The translations under genes were made by a program, and so were the position numbers. The notes under the pieces are model-generated. The model had not been told where the DNA came from, made no database searches, and was given only the letters and a program-made list of their open reading frames with translations. A stretch of 64,000 bases of DNA from Mesorhizobium sp. B2-4-15 (GTDB taxonomy: Bacteria; Pseudomonadota; Alphaproteobacteria; Rhizobiales; Rhizobiaceae): contig NZ_VFUZ01000003.1 in the NCBI RefSeq assembly GCF_006658505.1, positions 186,001 through 250,000 of the forward strand, given 5' to 3'. Shown here in pieces: positions 44,276 to 53,777 of this stretch. Numbering within the stretch: the stretch's first letter is position 1; each line of letters starts with the position of its first letter.

Positions 44276-47004
44276 CGGAGCTGATCCATACTGGGCCCGT
44301 CGCCACGATTGTCGGCATCGGGCGCTTCCGTCGGCACCGGCATCCTGATGCTGAAAGCAGCACCGGGGCGGTCGGTCCGGTTGGCGGCCGAAATCGTGCC
44401 GCCCATCGCTTCGACGAAGCCGCGGCAGATCGACAGGCCGAGCCCGGTGCCGGCGCGCACCTGATCGCCCTTGCGCACCCGGTAGAAGGTGTCGAACACG
44501 CGTTCCAGGTCCTGCGCCGGAATGCCAGGTCCCTCATCCATGATCCGCACGACGACGGACCCATTGTCGGTCCATCCCTGCACACGGATCGCCGAGCCGG
44601 GCGGCGAGTATTTCGACGCATTGTCGAGGAGGTTGAACAGAACCTGTTCGAACAGCACGGGATCGAGCTTCAGCATCGGCAGGTCAGGCGCAATATCGAC
44701 CTCGATCCTGTGTTCGCTGGTGATCTTGCGGGCACGGTCGAGCGCCGTGCCGACGATATCGCCGACATAATGGAGGGCATGGTTCGGCTCCATCGCACCG
44801 GATTCGATCTTGGTCATGTCGAGCAGGTTGGCGATGAAGCGGTTGAGCCGTTCCGACTCGTCAACCACCGTCGACAGAAGCTCCGCCCGATCCTGCTCGG
44901 GCAGATCAGGCGCGAATTCCTTGAGCGTGCCGGCCGCCCCCATGATGGCCGAGAGCGGCGTTTTCAGATCATGGGAAATCGAGGTCAGCAGGGCCGAGCG
45001 CAGGCGGTCGGCTTCGGCGGCGAGCTTGGCCCGGTCGACATCGGCGACCAGCTGGACACGCTCGATCGCCACCGCCGCCTGGTCGGCCAGCGCGTCGAGC
45101 AGGCGCTGTTGCTCGGGCGTCAGCAGCGGGCCCTGCTTGTCGTTGTCGAGGCCGACGACGCCGAGCGCGGTGCGCCCCGTGCGCAAGGGAAGATAGAGGC
45201 GCTTGGCGCCGGGCAGCGTGTCGGCGCCGCGCCCGGCGGCACGGTTGTGCTCCCAGGCCCAGCGGGCGGCGGCGATGTCGGCCTCCGCCAGCGTGTCGTC
45301 GGGCGGATAACCGGCCTTGACGGTGATGGTGCCGTCCTCGGGCAGAAGCAGCACCACGCGCAGCTTCAGCATCGAGGCGATCTGGAAGGCGGTGGCCCAG
45401 AGAACGTCGTCGAGCGTACCGGCGCCGGCGAGCTTCTTGGAGAACAGGTAGATGTCTTCCGTGGCCCGCGCCCGCGAGCGGGCAGCGACCGCCTGGCGCT
45501 GCACGCGTGCCGTCAGGTCGCTGGCGATGACGGCGACGACCAGGAACACGCCGAGCGCCACAATGCTCTCCGGATCCCGGATCGTCAGCGTGTAGCGCGG
45601 CTCCAGGAAGAAATAGTTGAAGGCAACGGCGCTGACGACACAGGCATACAGGGCCGGCCAGAGACCACCGGCGACGGCGGACGTCAGCACCCCGATGAGG
45701 AAGATGATCGCGAGGTTGCGAACGTCGAGAAACTGGTCCAGCAGGACGGCGAAGGCGAGCGAGCCGGCAACAAAAGCCGTGGCCTTGAGATAGGGCCGGA
45801 TCTGGAATTGCCATTGCTCGTCGGCCGCTTTGACGCTTCTCGAACCTGCCTCGGTATCCCGCTCCGTTCCGGAAATCACATGCACGCTGATGTCGCCGGC
45901 ATTGCGGATCAGGTCATAGGTGAGCGAACCCTCGATCAATTCGCGCCAGCGCGACCGGGTCGGCCTGCCGACCACGATATGGGTGAAGTTGTTCGCCGTC
46001 GCGTGGCGGACAATGTCCTGCGCGACGTTCTGGCCGGGAATGGTTGTCACCTCGGCGCCCAGCTGCTCGGCAAGGCGCAGCAGCGCGGCGAGGCGGTCCT
46101 TGTCTTCCTCGGACATGCCGGCCGAGCGAGGCGTGTCCACATGAAGCGCCGTCCATGGCGCACGAAGCCGGTCGGCCAGCCTGCGGGCGTAGCGGATGCG
46201 GGCAGCACCACCCGGACGCGCGTCGACGCAGACGAGAACCCGTTCCCCGGCGGCCCACGGCCCCGAAATGGCGTGCGCCTGCATGTGATTGAGCAATTGC
46301 TCGTCGACGCGCTGGGCCGTGCGGCGCAGCGCCAGCTCCCGCAGTGCCGTCAGATTGCCCGGCGAGAAATAGTTCTCGATGGCGCGTTGCGCGGTGTTGG
46401 GGAAATAGACCTTGCCTTCCTCCAGCCGCTTGATCAGGTCATCGGGGGTCAGATCGATGATTTCGACGTCATCGGCCTGGTCAATGATGGAATCGGGAAC
46501 CGTCTCGCGAACCCTGACCCGCGTGATCTGGGCGACGACGTCGTTCAGGCTTTCGACATGCTGGATGTTGAGGGTCGTGTAGACGTCGATGCCTCGCGCC
46601 AGGATCTCCTGGACGTCGAGATAGCGCTTGGGGTGGCGGCTGCCGGGCGCGTTGGTATGGGCGAGCTCGTCGACGAGGACCAGCGCCGGGCGGCGGGCAA
46701 GGATGGCGTCGATGTCCATCTCGTCGAGAATGCGTCCCTTGTAGTCGACCTTGCGGCGCGGAATGACTTCATAGCCCTGGACCAGGGCCTGGGTTTCCCG
46801 GCGGCCATGCGTCTCGACGACGCCGATCACCACATCGATGCCATCGGCCAGCCTGGCACGGCCCGACATCAGCATTTCGTAAGTCTTGCCGACACCAGGC
46901 GCGGCGCCAAGGAATATCCGCAGACGACCACGCCCCTCCCGCTCGGCATGCTCGAGCAGCGCGTCGGGAGAAGGTCTGTTTTCGCTGCTTCTGTCTTCCG
47001 GCAT
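44272..47004 (-). CDS. kdpD: KdpD sensor kinase
   Basis: A 910-residue sensor. N-terminal KdpD domain with Walker-like GAAPGVGKT at residues 33-41 and DELAHTNAPGSRHPKR; a USP-like domain from about 250; four helices (residues about 395-500); a GAF-like region; then HisKA with SHDLKTPLSA (His near 677) and an HATPase domain with NLLDNASKYS and GTGLGLSIC. It phosphorylates KdpE when K+ is scarce. All domains look intact. Confidence 0.95.
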   Translation of the reverse strand: MPEDRSSENRPSPDALLEHAEREGRGRLRIFLGAAPGVGKTYEMLMSGRARLADGIDVVIGVVETHGRRETQALVQGYEVIPRRKVDYKGRILDEMDIDAILARRPALVLVDELAHTNAPGSRHPKRYLDVQEILARGIDVYTTLNIQHVESLNDVVAQITRVRVRETVPDSIIDQADDVEIIDLTPDDLIKRLEEGKVYFPNTAQRAIENYFSPGNLTALRELALRRTAQRVDEQLLNHMQAHAISGPWAAGERVLVCVDARPGGAARIRYARRLADRLRAPWTALHVDTPRSAGMSEEDKDRLAALLRLAEQLGAEVTTIPGQNVAQDIVRHATANNFTHIVVGRPTRSRWRELIEGSLTYDLIRNAGDISVHVISGTERDTEAGSRSVKAADEQWQFQIRPYLKATAFVAGSLAFAVLLDQFLDVRNLAIIFLIGVLTSAVAGGLWPALYACVVSAVAFNYFFLEPRYTLTIRDPESIVALGVFLVVAVIASDLTARVQRQAVAARSRARATEDIYLFSKKLAGAGTLDDVLWATAFQIASMLKLRVVLLLPEDGTITVKAGYPPDDTLAEADIAAARWAWEHNRAAGRGADTLPGAKRLYLPLRTGRTALGVVGLDNDKQGPLLTPEQQRLLDALADQAAVAIERVQLVADVDRAKLAAEADRLRSALLTSISHDLKTPLSAIMGAAGTLKEFAPDLPEQDRAELLSTVVDESERLNRFIANLLDMTKIESGAMEPNHALHYVGDIVGTALDRARKITSEHRIEVDIAPDLPMLKLDPVLFEQVLFNLLDNASKYSPPGSAIRVQGWTDNGSVVVRIMDEGPGIPAQDLERVFDTFYRVRKGDQVRAGTGLGLSICRGFVEAMGGTISAANRTDRPGAAFSIRMPVPTEAPDADNRGDGPSMDQLR

Positions 47005-47061
47005 CGGAACCGATCATGTATGGCACCGGGGATGCTGTCGATCCCCGGCGCCTGCCATCAA

Positions 47062-47625
47062 CTATTTCGCGGCGTCCAGCGCCATGTTGAGCGCCAGCAC
47101 GTTGACCACAGGCTCTCCCATGAAACCGAGTTCCCGGCTCTCGACCTGACCGTCGACGAGCGCCTTGACCTTGGCTTCATCGATGCCCCTGGCCTTGGCC
47201 ACGCGGGGAACCTGGAAATAGGCGGCCTCCGGGCTGATATGCGGATCGAGCCCGCTGCCGGACGTCGTGACGAGATCCATCGGCACCGGCGCGTTCGGAT
47301 TCTCCGCCTTCAGTTTTTCGGCATCGCCCTTGATGCGGTCGATCAGCTTGGGGTTGGTCGGGCCGAGATTGGAACCGCCGGAGGCGCTGGCGTCATAGCC
47401 ATTGCCGGCGGCCGAAAGCCTGCCGTGGAAATACTTGTCGCTGGCGAAGGCCTGGCCGATCAGTTCGGAGCCGATCACCTTGCCGTCCTTCTCGATCAGG
47501 CTGCCATTGGCCTGATTCGGGAACAGCGCCTGCGCGATTCCGGTCATGCCCAGCGGATAGGCCAGGCCGGTCAGCACCGTGAAGAAAACGATCATGACGA
47601 TCGCGGGTCTGATTTGCTTGAGCAT
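47062..47625 (-). CDS. kdpC: KdpC subunit
   Basis: A 187-residue assembly subunit of the Kdp K+ ATPase with one N-terminal membrane helix ([21 protein letters not shown]) and a periplasmic part with [34 protein letters not shown]. The ATG is at 47623-47625; a longer frame upstream overlaps kdpB in the wrong frame. Located 11 bases after kdpB and 57 before kdpD. Confidence 0.95.
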   Translation of the reverse strand: MLKQIRPAIVMIVFFTVLTGLAYPLGMTGIAQALFPNQANGSLIEKDGKVIGSELIGQAFASDKYFHGRLSAAGNGYDASASGGSNLGPTNPKLIDRIKGDAEKLKAENPNAPVPMDLVTTSGSGLDPHISPEAAYFQVPRVAKARGIDEAKVKALVDGQVESRELGFMGEPVVNVLALNMALDAAK

Positions 47626-47636
47626 CGGAATTGTCC

Positions 47637-49730
47637 TTATGCAAGGCCGATGGCCGTGACGGCCAGGTCGATTAGCTTGATGCCGGCGAACGGCACTATG
47701 ATGCCGCCAAGGCCGTAGACGAGGAGGTTGCGGCCGAGCAGCGCACCGGCGCCGATCGCCCTGTATTTGACGCCGCGCAGCGACAGCGGGATCAGCGCGA
47801 TGATGATCAGCGCGTTGAAGATGATGGCCGACAGGATGGCGCTCTGCGGTGTCGCCAGATGCATGATGTTGAGCGCTTGCAGCGGGCCGGCGGTCTGGCC
47901 CGGCGCGACGTAGAAGACGGCGAACATCGCCGGGATGATGGCGAAATATTTGGCCACGTCGTTGGCGATGGAGAAAGTGGTCAGCGAGCCGCGCGTCATC
48001 AGCAGCGCCTTGCCGATCTCGACGATCTCGATCAGCTTGGTCGGGTCGCTGTCGAGATCGACCATGTTGCCGGCCTCGCGGGCGGCGACCGTGCCGGTGT
48101 TCATGGCGACGCCGACATCGGCCTGGGCAAGCGCCGGCGCATCGTTGGTGCCGTCGCCGCACATGGCGACCAGCTTGCCCTTGGCCTGCTCGTCGCGGAT
48201 CAGCTTCAGCTTGTCCTCCGGCGTCGCCTGGGCGAGGAAATCGTCGACGCCGGCTTCCGCCGCGATGGCCGCCGCCGTCATCGGGTTGTCGCCGGTGATC
48301 ATCACCGTACGGATGCCCATCTTGCGCAGCTCGGCGAAACGCTCGCGGATGCCGCCCTTGACGATGTCCTTGAGGTGGACGATGCCGAGCAGGCGCCCGT
48401 CACGCTCGACCGCCAGCGGCGTGCCGCCGGACTTTGCGACCTCGTCTGCAATCGCCTGCAGGTCGCGCACGGTGTCGCTGCCGGGGCGCGCGCCATGGGC
48501 GGCGACAGTCGACTGGTTGACATGGGCGAGCACGGAATCGACCGCGCCCTTGCGCACCGAGGAGCCGTCGATGTCGACACCGCTCATGCGGGTCTGCGCG
48601 GTGAACGGCACGAAGGTCGCATGCAACGTTGCCATGTCGCGGGCACGGATGGCGTATTTTTCCTTGGCCAGCACGACGATCGAGCGGCCTTCCGGCGTTT
48701 CGTCGGCCAGCGAGGCAAGCTGCGCCGCGTCGGCCAGTTCCTGCTCGGTCACGCCCTTGACCGGGCGGAACTCGGTCGCCTGGCGGTTGCCGAGCGTGAT
48801 GGTGCCGGTCTTGTCGAGCAGCAGCGTGTCGACGTCGCCCGCCGCTTCCACGGCGCGTCCGGACATGGCCAGCACGTTGAAGCGCACCAGCCGGTCCATG
48901 CCGGCGATGCCGATGGCCGACAGCAGCGCGCCGATCGTGGTCGGGATCAGGGTCACGAACAAAGCGACAAGCACGGTGACCGAAATATAGCCGCCCGAAT
49001 AGGACGCGAAACTCGGGATGGTCGCCGTGGCCAGCACGAAGATCAGCGTCATGCCGACGAGCAGGATGTTGAGCGCGATCTCGTTCGGCGTCTTCTGGCG
49101 CTCGGCGCCTTCGACAAGCGAGATCATGCGGTCAAGGAATGTGTGTCCGGCGGCGGCGGTGATGCGGACGCGGATCCAGTCGGACAGCACCTGGGTGCCG
49201 CCGGTGACCGCCGAGCGGTCGCCGCCGGATTCGCGGATCACCGGCGCGGATTCGCCCGTGATCGCCGCTTCGTTGACCGAGGCGACGCCTTCGATCACCT
49301 CGCCGTCGGATGGGATGATGTCGTCCGCTTCGACCAGCACGGCGTCGCCGACCTTCAAGCTGGTGCCGGGCACCATCTTGAACTTGGTGCGGTCCTCGCC
49401 GGTCAGCAGCTTGGCCTGGGTCTCGGTGCGCGCCTTGCGCAGCGAATCCGCCTGCGCCTTGCCTCGCCCTTCCGCGACGGCTTCGGCGAAATTGGCGAAG
49501 AGCACGGTGAACCACAGCCAAATGATGATCTGCAGCGTAAAGCGCGGATCGCCACCGCCGGTGATGAGATCCTTGACGAACAGCACTGATGTCAGCGCCG
49601 TAACCACCGCGACGACGAACATCACCGGGTTGCGGGCCAGCGTGCGTGGATTGAGTTTGCGGAAGGCGCCGCCGATGGCGGGCCACAGGATGCGTGCATC
49701 CAGGATGCTGGCTGATTTCGCGTGGCTCAT
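47637..49730 (-). CDS. kdpB: KdpB P-type ATPase subunit
   Basis: A 697-residue P-type ATPase. Seen: TGESAPVI near residue 158 with the serine known to be regulated in E. coli KdpB, the phosphorylation site Asp306 in [23 protein letters not shown], and [15 protein letters not shown]. It hydrolyses ATP to drive K+ uptake through KdpA. Its ATG overlaps the stop of the small orf73 (ATGA-type junction). Confidence 0.96.
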   Translation of the reverse strand: MSHAKSASILDARILWPAIGGAFRKLNPRTLARNPVMFVVAVVTALTSVLFVKDLITGGGDPRFTLQIIIWLWFTVLFANFAEAVAEGRGKAQADSLRKARTETQAKLLTGEDRTKFKMVPGTSLKVGDAVLVEADDIIPSDGEVIEGVASVNEAAITGESAPVIRESGGDRSAVTGGTQVLSDWIRVRITAAAGHTFLDRMISLVEGAERQKTPNEIALNILLVGMTLIFVLATATIPSFASYSGGYISVTVLVALFVTLIPTTIGALLSAIGIAGMDRLVRFNVLAMSGRAVEAAGDVDTLLLDKTGTITLGNRQATEFRPVKGVTEQELADAAQLASLADETPEGRSIVVLAKEKYAIRARDMATLHATFVPFTAQTRMSGVDIDGSSVRKGAVDSVLAHVNQSTVAAHGARPGSDTVRDLQAIADEVAKSGGTPLAVERDGRLLGIVHLKDIVKGGIRERFAELRKMGIRTVMITGDNPMTAAAIAAEAGVDDFLAQATPEDKLKLIRDEQAKGKLVAMCGDGTNDAPALAQADVGVAMNTGTVAAREAGNMVDLDSDPTKLIEIVEIGKALLMTRGSLTTFSIANDVAKYFAIIPAMFAVFYVAPGQTAGPLQALNIMHLATPQSAILSAIIFNALIIIALIPLSLRGVKYRAIGAGALLGRNLLVYGLGGIIVPFAGIKLIDLAVTAIGLA

Positions 49731-49948
49731 TTTGAAGCTCCGGCTTCAGTGTTGTTGTGGGGCACCGGTCGATCGGGTGCCTGAAGAAGATGCGGAAGCC
49801 CGTAGGCCAACAGCCAGAGGACGATCATGACTGCGGCAAGGCCGAGGAACGTCGACGCCGTTGGAAAGGGAGGAGGCTTGCCGTCCCTTTCACCTTCACC
49901 GTCGGGCTGATGCCGGCCATTGGGACGTCTGATGTTGAACATGGACAT
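49727..49948 (-). CDS. Small membrane protein between kdpA and kdpB
   Basis: A 73-residue protein: a polar, Pro/Gly-rich N-terminal half, then one membrane helix ([23 protein letters not shown]) and a short tail. It starts seven bases after the kdpA stop (ATG at 49946-49948, or two codons later) and its stop overlaps the kdpB start, so it is translated with the pump. Standard kdpFABC operons have no gene here. It may be an accessory subunit of the complex, as KdpF is. I recognise no named family. Confidence 0.85.
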   Translation of the reverse strand: MSMFNIRRPNGRHQPDGEGERDGKPPPFPTASTFLGLAAVMIVLWLLAYGLPHLLQAPDRPVPHNNTEAGASK

Positions 49949-49955
49949 GTCCGCC

Positions 49956-51659
49956 TCAGAAGGTTTGCCCGTGGATCATTGCCAGATGCTCGATGATCGG
50001 TCCGACGGCGAGCGCGGGGAAGAAGGTCAGGCCGCCGACGATGACGATGACGCCGACCAGCAGCCCGACGAACAGCGGACTGTCGGTCGGGAAGGTGCCG
50101 GCCGAGGCGGGCACGGTCTTCTTCGCCCCCAGCGAGCCTGCGATGGCGAGCGCCGGAATGATGACCAGGAAGCGGCCCATCAGCATGCCGATGCCGAGCG
50201 TGATATTGTACCAGGGCGTGTTGCCGTTGAGACCGGCGAAGGCCGAGCCGTTGTTCGCCGCCGCCGAAGTATAGGCGTAGAGTATTTCGGAGAAGCCATG
50301 CGGGCCGCCATTTGCGGTTGACGCCACGGCGCTCGGCAGGACCACCGCGGTGGCCGTGAAGACAAGCATTGCCAGCGGCAGGCACAGGATCGCCAGCATC
50401 GCCATCTTGACCTCCTTGGCCTCTATCTTCTTGCCGAGATATTCGGGTGTGCGCCCGACCATCAGGCCGGCGACGAAGACGGCGATCAGGACGAACATCA
50501 AGATGCCGTAGAAACCGGCGCCGACGCCGCCGACGATGACTTCGCCGAGCTGCATGTTGATGATCGGGATCATGCCGCCGAGCGCGGTGAAGCTGTCGTG
50601 CATGGCGTTGACCGCGCCGCAGGACGCCGCCGTGGTGATGACCGCGAACAGCGCCGAGAGCACGACGCCGAAGCGGGTTTCCTTGCCTTCCATATTGCCG
50701 CCATCGATGCCCAGCGCATGGACAAGCGGATTGCCCGCGGCTTCGGCCCAGTAGCAGACCGCAACGCCGGCGATAAACAGCACGCCCATCGACGTCAGGA
50801 TCGCCCAGCCCTGGCGCTGGTTGCCGACCATTCGGCCGAAGACGTTGGTGAGAGCAGCGCCGAGCGCGAAGATCGTCACCATCTGGATCAGATTGGAGAT
50901 GGCGTTCGGATTCTCGAACGGATGCGCGGCATTGGCGTTGAAGAAGCCGCCGCCATTGGTACCGAGCATCTTGATCGCGACCTGCGAGGCGACCGGGCCG
51001 ACGGCGATGGTCTGCTGCGCACCCTCCAGCGTGGTGGCGCTGACATAGGGCCCAAGCGTCTGCGGCATGCCGAGCCAGACATAGACCACGGTCAGCACAA
51101 TGCAGAGCGGCAGCAGCACATAGAGCGTGCATCGGGTCATATCGACCCAAAAGTTGCCGATCGACTTGCCGGAGGCGCGGGCGAAGCCGCGGATCAGTGC
51201 GACTGCGATGGCAATGCCGACCGCGGCGGACACGAAGTTCTGCACGGTTAGACCAGCCATCTGCACGAGATAGGACATCGTGCTTTCGCCACCGTAGTTC
51301 TGCCAGTTGGTGTTGGTCGTGAAGCTGACGGCGGTGTTGAATGCAAGCGCCGGTTCGACCGCGCTCATGCCCATCGGATTGTAAGGCAGGCTGCCCTGCA
51401 GGCGCTGCAGGACATAAAGCATCAGGAAGCTGGCGAGACTGAAGAACACGATGCCTGCCGCGTAGGTGGTCCAGTGCTGCTCTTCGTTTTCACCGGTTCC
51501 CGAAACGCGATAAAGGCCTCGTTCGAGAGGCCTGAGAACTGGCGAGAGGAATGTGCGATCGCCGTTGAAGACGCGATACATGTAGCCGCCGAGCGGCTTC
51601 ACGAGCGAAGCGATGATCGCGCAGTAGACGAGAACCTGTATCCATCCGTAGACAGTCAT
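49956..51659 (-). CDS. kdpA: KdpA K+-binding subunit
   Basis: A 567-residue K+-channel-like subunit with about ten helices. Four P-loop-type selectivity segments are visible (among them [12 protein letters not shown] near residue 115, [13 protein letters not shown] near 230, and a [14 protein letters not shown] segment near 465). K+ passes here and is translocated by KdpB. The ATG at 51657-51659 follows GGAAAGC on the coding strand. It lies 33 bases after kdpF. Confidence 0.96.
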   Translation of the reverse strand: MTVYGWIQVLVYCAIIASLVKPLGGYMYRVFNGDRTFLSPVLRPLERGLYRVSGTGENEEQHWTTYAAGIVFFSLASFLMLYVLQRLQGSLPYNPMGMSAVEPALAFNTAVSFTTNTNWQNYGGESTMSYLVQMAGLTVQNFVSAAVGIAIAVALIRGFARASGKSIGNFWVDMTRCTLYVLLPLCIVLTVVYVWLGMPQTLGPYVSATTLEGAQQTIAVGPVASQVAIKMLGTNGGGFFNANAAHPFENPNAISNLIQMVTIFALGAALTNVFGRMVGNQRQGWAILTSMGVLFIAGVAVCYWAEAAGNPLVHALGIDGGNMEGKETRFGVVLSALFAVITTAASCGAVNAMHDSFTALGGMIPIINMQLGEVIVGGVGAGFYGILMFVLIAVFVAGLMVGRTPEYLGKKIEAKEVKMAMLAILCLPLAMLVFTATAVVLPSAVASTANGGPHGFSEILYAYTSAAANNGSAFAGLNGNTPWYNITLGIGMLMGRFLVIIPALAIAGSLGAKKTVPASAGTFPTDSPLFVGLLVGVIVIVGGLTFFPALAVGPIIEHLAMIHGQTF

Positions 51660-51692
51660 GGGTGTAGCTTTCCGTGCCCGGCGCCAGTGCCG

Positions 51693-51782
51693 TCAGAAGC
51701 GTTCTGGACGAACGAGGGCGTATGTAAGATAGGCGAGCAGAAACAGGGTCACGCCGCCACCGAGTATATAATCGACAAGCAT
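51693..51782 (-). CDS. kdpF: KdpF small subunit
   Basis: A 29-residue one-helix peptide: MLVDYILGGGVTLFLLAYL, then TYALVRPERF and stop. The closing R-P-E-R/K-F is the KdpF signature. GGAGGACGTCAAC precedes the ATG at 51780-51782. It stabilises the KdpABC complex. Placed between the 27-residue orf and kdpA as expected, too short for usual gene calling. Confidence 0.9.
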   Translation of the reverse strand: MLVDYILGGGVTLFLLAYLTYALVRPERF

Positions 51783-51797
51783 GTTGACGTCCTCCGG

Positions 51798-51881
51798 CTA
51801 AAGGCTGGCGCAGGCTTTGATGTAGGCGAGGGACAGGGTAAAAAATATAACCCCTATCCCGAGAACAATGATGTCCATCAT
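51798..51881 (-). CDS. Conserved 27-residue peptide upstream of kdpF
   Basis: Two ATGs (51879-51881 and the next codon) follow AAAAAAGGAACC. The product MMDIIVLGIGVIFFTLSLAY, then IKACASL, is a single membrane helix with an end that recalls other K+-operon peptides of the pattern D-I/L-x-x-L-x-x-x-F-F-x-L-S-x-A-Y-x-x-x-C. Only 15 bases from the kdpF start, so it is the first gene of the operon. Role unknown; possibly another small Kdp subunit. Confidence 0.72.
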   Translation of the reverse strand: MMDIIVLGIGVIFFTLSLAYIKACASL

Positions 51882-52206
51882 GCTGGTTCCTTTTTTCAGA
51901 TTTGTACTTCGCGCCTTTCATCGAAAGGTTTGAAATATTCCAAAAAGAGCTCCGTTCCGCATTTACGCAACGGCGGCTCGAATATTTGTCTCAGGTGGAA
52001 TATGGACCCGGTCGCCATAAAGGTTCGAGACGGCGCGAGGCGGAAAGAAATAGGAATTTCATAAAGGTTTTGCCGCCTCGTCGCCGTCAGCGAGCCGGCG
52101 TTTCGATTTGGATCTGGTGGGTTGCGGCGCGCAACCACGCCCTTGCGGCATGAACGGAACAAGAAAAGATGCGGGGGACGCCGTTCCGTGAAACGATGAG
52201 CCGCTC
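51882..52206. other. Gene-free interval upstream of the kdp operon
   Basis: About 325 bases between the kdp operon start and the end of the Crp/Fnr gene (same strand). It should carry the kdp promoter and KdpE sites. AT content is higher near 51900-51990. I see no clear KdpE-type repeat by eye. Open frames through it have no supported start. Confidence 0.5.
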
Positions 52207-52926
52207 CTAGCGCGGCTCCCGCATCATGCTGAGATAGGTCGGATCGAACTCGGCGATTTCCTGCAGCCGGTGCCAGTCCAGGATGGTCACCGTGTGATTG
52301 GCCCAGCTGACGACGCCGACCCTGCGCAAGGCGCCGATGACCCGGTTCATGTGCACGACGGAAAGACCGAGCACATCGGCAAGTTCGGCTTGCGAGAGCG
52401 GCAGATGGAAGCTCATGCCGTTGGTGCGCTGCACCACCTGCAACCGCACGAAAAGCTCACAGACCAGATGGGCCAGATGCGAAGTCCTGGAGCGGCGCCC
52501 CATCGCCACGATCCATTCGCGGTGGATGGCGCCGTCGACCAGCGTGTCCAGCCACAGCAGCCGCGTCAGATGTGGCGCTTCCTCGGTGATGGCGCGAAGC
52601 CGGCTGTGATCGGCGAACATGACGTGGCAGGGCGACAGGGCGACGATGCCGTGATCCATGGTCTTAAGCAGGAAGGCGTGGAGATCGACGAAATCGCCGG
52701 GCACCTGCAATGAGGTGAACTGCCGGCCACCATTCTCCAGCACCTTGTAGCGTGCCGCCAGACCGTCGAGGATCAATGTCGAGTAGGTCGGCCGGGATCC
52801 CGATGCGACAATATCCTGGCCGGTGGCGAAATGCCGCTCGAAGGTCATCGCGCCGCTCAGCAGCGCCTTCTCGGCGTCGGAAAGCCCGTCGTGCTGACCA
52901 AGGTTCAGGTAGAGGGGTTCAAGCAC
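52207..52926 (-). CDS. Crp/Fnr family transcriptional regulator
   Basis: A 239-residue regulator. Cyclic-nucleotide-binding-like domain (about 25-130, with TFERHFATGQDIVASGSRP and LQVPGDFVDLHAFLL) and a C-terminal winged helix (LPLSQAELADVLGLSVVHMNRVIGALRRVG). The GTG at 52924-52926 is chosen because GGAGG lies five bases before it; an in-frame TTG 46 codons upstream would add a tail without structure. No FNR-type N-terminal cysteines, so not an oxygen sensor. Lies in the same direction as kdp but 325 bases upstream, so its targets are open. Confidence 0.88.
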   Translation of the reverse strand: MLEPLYLNLGQHDGLSDAEKALLSGAMTFERHFATGQDIVASGSRPTYSTLILDGLAARYKVLENGGRQFTSLQVPGDFVDLHAFLLKTMDHGIVALSPCHVMFADHSRLRAITEEAPHLTRLLWLDTLVDGAIHREWIVAMGRRSRTSHLAHLVCELFVRLQVVQRTNGMSFHLPLSQAELADVLGLSVVHMNRVIGALRRVGVVSWANHTVTILDWHRLQEIAEFDPTYLSMMREPR

Positions 52927-53146
52927 CGCAACCTCCGCGAATGGGCTTGAGAAGCCGATCGCCAAGTGTTCTGTCGGAAGCAAGGCGGCTTTGGATGCAC
53001 TAGGCCTTTGGCCACTGATGGCATTAACATTTGTTGCCCCTGCTTGTTCCACGACAAATACCAACGCTGATGGAACAACTACTTAGCCCGCGAATTGTCG
53101 GTGGAATATCGCGCAATGTCACCGGTCCGTGGGATCCAGCCGCATC

Positions 53147-53383
53147 ATGCCCAGATTCTATCTCGACCTCTACAATGGCGATGGGCTGACGGTGGACGAT
53201 GACGGCCAGGTCTTCGAAACGCGCGAGCGCATGCGGCGCGAAGCAATCCGCATGCTGCCCGACATCGTCCGTGACGAAGCGATCGAAAACGACCACACAG
53301 CCATCACCATCAAGGTACGCGACGAGGACGGCCGCCAGATCTTCGAGGCATCGATCGTCATCTCTTCCGGCTGGTGTGACTGA
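53147..53383 (+). CDS. DUF6894-type small protein
   Basis: A 78-residue protein starting MPRFYLDLYNGDGLTVDDDG, which then has an acidic/basic helix (MRREAIRMLPDIVRDE) and a two-strand end (KVRDEDGRQIFEASIVI). This matches the small rhizobial proteins now called DUF6894. Function unknown. The ATG at 53147 lacks a strong ribosome binding site; upstream in-frame starts are weaker. Confidence 0.8.
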   Translation: MPRFYLDLYNGDGLTVDDDGQVFETRERMRREAIRMLPDIVRDEAIENDHTAITIKVRDEDGRQIFEASIVISSGWCD

Positions 53384-53531
53384 CGGCTTTACGCGAGCAG
53401 CGATCAGCGATGACAAACGTTTCCCAATTATCATTTGTAATCGTCGCACCCGCCGCAACGCTGCACCATGGGCCCGAGGACGATGGAGGCGGCGATCGAA
53501 AACGACGCCTCCCAGGACGGAGTAGCGGCAC

Positions 53532-53732
53532 ATGGTTCGTGCAAAAGTCGACACCCAGCGTAACGAGCGCGCCAAACGTGAATCGCAGATCGTGATCGAT
53601 GCAGAGCGGGCGGCCCGCGAGGAAAAGACAGCCAGGCTGAGAGCGCTGCGCCTTGCCGCGCAAGCGATCAATGAACCTGAACCAAAGCGCCCCAACAGGC
53701 CGGCATCCCCACACGCACCTTCGAAAGGGTGA
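53532..53732 (+). CDS. Small charged hypothetical protein
   Basis: A 66-residue protein, mostly one long charged helix (VIDAERAAREEKTARLRALRL), with a Pro-rich tail. The middle resembles the EKTARLRALRLA segments of many small rhizobial proteins. GGACGGAGTAGCGGCAC precedes the ATG, giving a GGAG at usable distance. No membrane part. It faces the acyltransferase gene with a 45-base gap between stops. Confidence 0.6.
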   Translation: MVRAKVDTQRNERAKRESQIVIDAERAAREEKTARLRALRLAAQAINEPEPKRPNRPASPHAPSKG

Positions 53733-53777
53733 CGGCAAGACACGTGCCCGACTTATGAAAGGGCTATGTTGCGGTTG

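Noticed and set aside
44710..47718. A 1002-codon open frame antisense to kdpD and kdpC
   Set aside because: It is the mirror of high-GC coding DNA; its translation is Arg/Gly/His-rich without any domain, and kdpD and kdpC on the other strand are certain.
47859..49589. A 576-codon open frame antisense to kdpB
   Set aside because: No domain, no ribosome binding site, fully overlapped by an unquestionable P-type ATPase gene.
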